From Microbacteriaceae bacterium (lineage in GTDB: Bacteria; Actinomycetota; Actinomycetes; Actinomycetales; Microbacteriaceae), in assembly GCA_017744755.1 (NCBI GenBank), contig JAGIAU010000094.1, positions 1 to 7,852 on the forward strand: a DNA stretch of 7,852 nucleotides, written 5' to 3'. A program made the translations under genes and the position numbers. Positions 6,781-7,852 of the stretch are shown here, piece by piece (the stretch's first letter is position 1; every line of letters begins with the position of its first letter). The notes under the pieces are model-generated. The model was not told the origin of the DNA and made no database searches. It saw only the letters and a program-made list of their open reading frames with translations.

Positions 6781-7809
6781 TCAGCGGGCGGCGGGCGGCG
6801 CCGTCGACTCGCGGACGAGCAGGCGGGTCGCGAGCTCGATCCTGGGCGTCGGCACGATGGGACCGTCGGCGAGCCGGGCGATGAGGCGGGCGGCCTCGCG
6901 GCCCATCTCCTCGAGCGGCTGCAGCACGGTCGTCATGCGCGGACTGACCCATTCGGAGAGCGGGATGTCGTCGTAGCCGACGACGGAGAGGTCGTCGGGG
7001 ATCCGGAGGCCGCGCTGGCGCGCGACGTCGTAGACGCCGAGCGCCTGCAGGTCGCTGCCGGCGAAGATCGCGGTCGGGCGCTGCTCGGGGTCGAGCGCGA
7101 GGAGCTCGGTCGCGTGCCGGGCCCCGCCGTCCGTGAGGAAGTTGCCGAAGCGCACCCACTCCTCGCGGATGGGCAGGCCCGCCGCGGTCATGGCCGAGCG
7201 GTACCCGTCGAGCCGCGCATGCGAGCACATCATGTCGTCGGGGCCGGTGATGGCGGCGATCCGCTCGTGGCCGAGGGAGATGAGGTGCCGGGTGGCGGCG
7301 AGGCCGCCGCTCCAGTTGGCGCTCGCGACGGAGGGATCGTTCTCCGGAGGGTCGCCTGCCGGGTCGATGATGACGAAGGGGATGCCGCGGGTCTGCAGGG
7401 CGGCGCGCATGTGCGTCGGCATCTCCGAGAAGACGAGGATGACGCCGACCGGGCTGCGCTGGATGACGGCCTCGAGCCAGTCGTCGGCCGGCGCGTGCCG
7501 GGAGCCGCTCACGGTGAGGGAGACGCTCATGCCCTCCGAGGCGATGACGTCCTCGACGCCGCGGATGATCACGATCGACCAGGCGCTCTGCAGCTCGTGG
7601 AAGACGAGCTCGACGAGGCGCGACGACGGCCGGGACGCGACGCGGCGGCGGTAGCCGTGCTGGACGAGGAGCGCCTCGACGCGGCTCCGGGTGTCGGCGG
7701 CGACGTCGCTGCGGCCGTTGAGGGTCTTGGAGACGGTGCCCTTGGAGACGCCGGCGCGTGCCGCGACGTCGTCGAGGGTGATGCGTCCCCGGGGTGCTCT
7801 GCCCGCCAT
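6781..7809 (-). CDS. LacI-family transcriptional repressor of the xylo-oligosaccharide operon (BxlR/XylR-like)
   Basis: Sugar-responsive DNA-binding repressor of 342 residues. The N-terminal LacI helix-turn-helix spans about 10-32 (ITLDDVAARAGVSKGTVSK, then TLNG). A periplasmic-binding-protein-like effector domain fills about 64-335, with GLAATRHLISLGH, AIFAGSDLQALGV and LSVVGYDDIPLSEWVSP in the usual order. The link between the two (YRRRVASRPSSR, 53-64) lacks the usual hinge-helix pattern with Asn, Ala and the minor-groove-inserting Leu. The ATG is preceded by a perfect AGGAGG at five bases' distance. Being convergent to the sugar operon, it probably represses that operon's promoter (outside the window). 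An inverted repeat upstream of its own start suggests autoregulation. LacI membership is certain; xylose or xylo-oligosaccharide as inducer is inferred from context. Confidence 0.93.
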   Translation of the reverse strand: MAGRAPRGRITLDDVAARAGVSKGTVSKTLNGRSDVAADTRSRVEALLVQHGYRRRVASRPSSRLVELVFHELQSAWSIVIIRGVEDVIASEGMSVSLTVSGSRHAPADDWLEAVIQRSPVGVILVFSEMPTHMRAALQTRGIPFVIIDPAGDPPENDPSVASANWSGGLAATRHLISLGHERIAAITGPDDMMCSHARLDGYRSAMTAAGLPIREEWVRFGNFLTDGGARHATELLALDPEQRPTAIFAGSDLQALGVYDVARQRGLRIPDDLSVVGYDDIPLSEWVSPRMTTVLQPLEEMGREAARLIARLADGPIVPTPRIELATRLLVRESTAPPAAR

Positions 7810-7814
7810 GCCTG

Positions 7815-7820
7815 CCTCCT
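7815..7820 (-). promoter_or_regulatory. Strong ribosome binding site of the LacI gene
   Basis: Perfect AGGAGG on the minus strand, five bases before the ATG at 7809. It fixes that start and is the best Shine-Dalgarno sequence in the window. Confidence 0.85.
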
Positions 7821-7821
7821 G

Positions 7822-7834
7822 CGAAATTGTTTCG
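7822..7834. promoter_or_regulatory. Candidate LacI operator, CGAAA-N3-TTTCG
   Basis: A perfect 5-bp inverted repeat (CGAAA, spacer TTG, TTTCG on the plus strand) sits directly upstream of the LacI ribosome binding site, in an AT-richer patch than the surroundings. CGAA...TTCG palindromes are reported near xylanase and bxl genes in Streptomyces; I recall this from the literature and have not checked it. A repressor bound here would block its own transcription. The operon promoter, where a second copy would be expected, is outside the window. Confidence 0.5.
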
Positions 7835-7847
7835 ACCCTATCGGTCG
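7833..7847. promoter_or_regulatory. Second inverted repeat CGACC-N5-GGTCG with possible -10 box
   Basis: CGACC (7833-7837) and GGTCG (7843-7847) flank CTATC and overlap the first repeat by two bases. On the minus strand TAGGGT (7840 down to 7835) fits a loose TANNNT -10 hexamer. It would place the transcript start inside the CGAAA repeat. The matching -35 would lie beyond the window end, so the promoter call is weak. Confidence 0.3.
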
Positions 7848-7852
7848 TGGCC

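Noticed and set aside
5240..7228. Long minus-strand open frame (about 662 codons) running across GH10 and into the LacI gene in another frame
   Set aside because: It spans a convergent boundary and two well-supported genes in the wrong frame, with a low-complexity Arg-rich product. It is a GC-bias artefact.

Overview
The window is GC-rich (roughly 70%), with codons ending almost entirely in G or C. Gene content, spacing and protein style point to a high-GC actinomycete, plausibly Microbacteriaceae; that family-level guess is an inference from protein style and has no marker gene behind it.

Layout. Positions 1-6646 hold five tightly packed plus-strand genes that look like one operon: a sugar ABC substrate-binding protein whose 5' end lies outside the window (1-1188), two CUT1-type permeases (1199-2182 and 2182-3093), a family GH3 beta-xylosidase/beta-glucosidase (3096-5483) and a family GH10 endo-beta-1,4-xylanase without a signal peptide (5480-6646). 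The junctions are a 10-base gap, a 1-base overlap, a 2-base gap and a 4-base overlap, as expected for coupled translation. A 134-base convergent gap with no gene follows. A LacI-family repressor gene then lies on the minus strand (7809-6781), with a strong ribosome binding site and a small perfect inverted repeat just upstream.

How it works together. The set reads as a xylo-oligosaccharide uptake and degradation cassette. The lipid- or membrane-anchored binding protein captures oligosaccharides made outside the cell. The two permeases import them using an ATPase encoded elsewhere. The cytoplasmic GH10 cuts longer chains and the cytoplasmic GH3 releases terminal sugars. The LacI protein probably represses the operon and itself until a xylo-oligosaccharide or xylose binds. 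The order binding protein - permease - permease - GH3 with a LacI regulator nearby matches the bxlEFGA/bxlR system described in Streptomyces, with a GH10 added at the end and the regulator at the 3' side.

Most unusual details: a perfect 14-bp stem with a 3-base loop lying inside the first codons of the first permease, right after the binding-protein gene; an approximately 25-residue insert in the C-terminal catalytic domain of GH3; and a LacI protein whose hinge does not look canonical, paired with a candidate operator (CGAAA-N3-TTTCG) that lacks a central CpG. I see no CRISPR, tRNA, rRNA, insertion sequence or phage feature. The cassette itself is of a known kind; I found no wholly new system.
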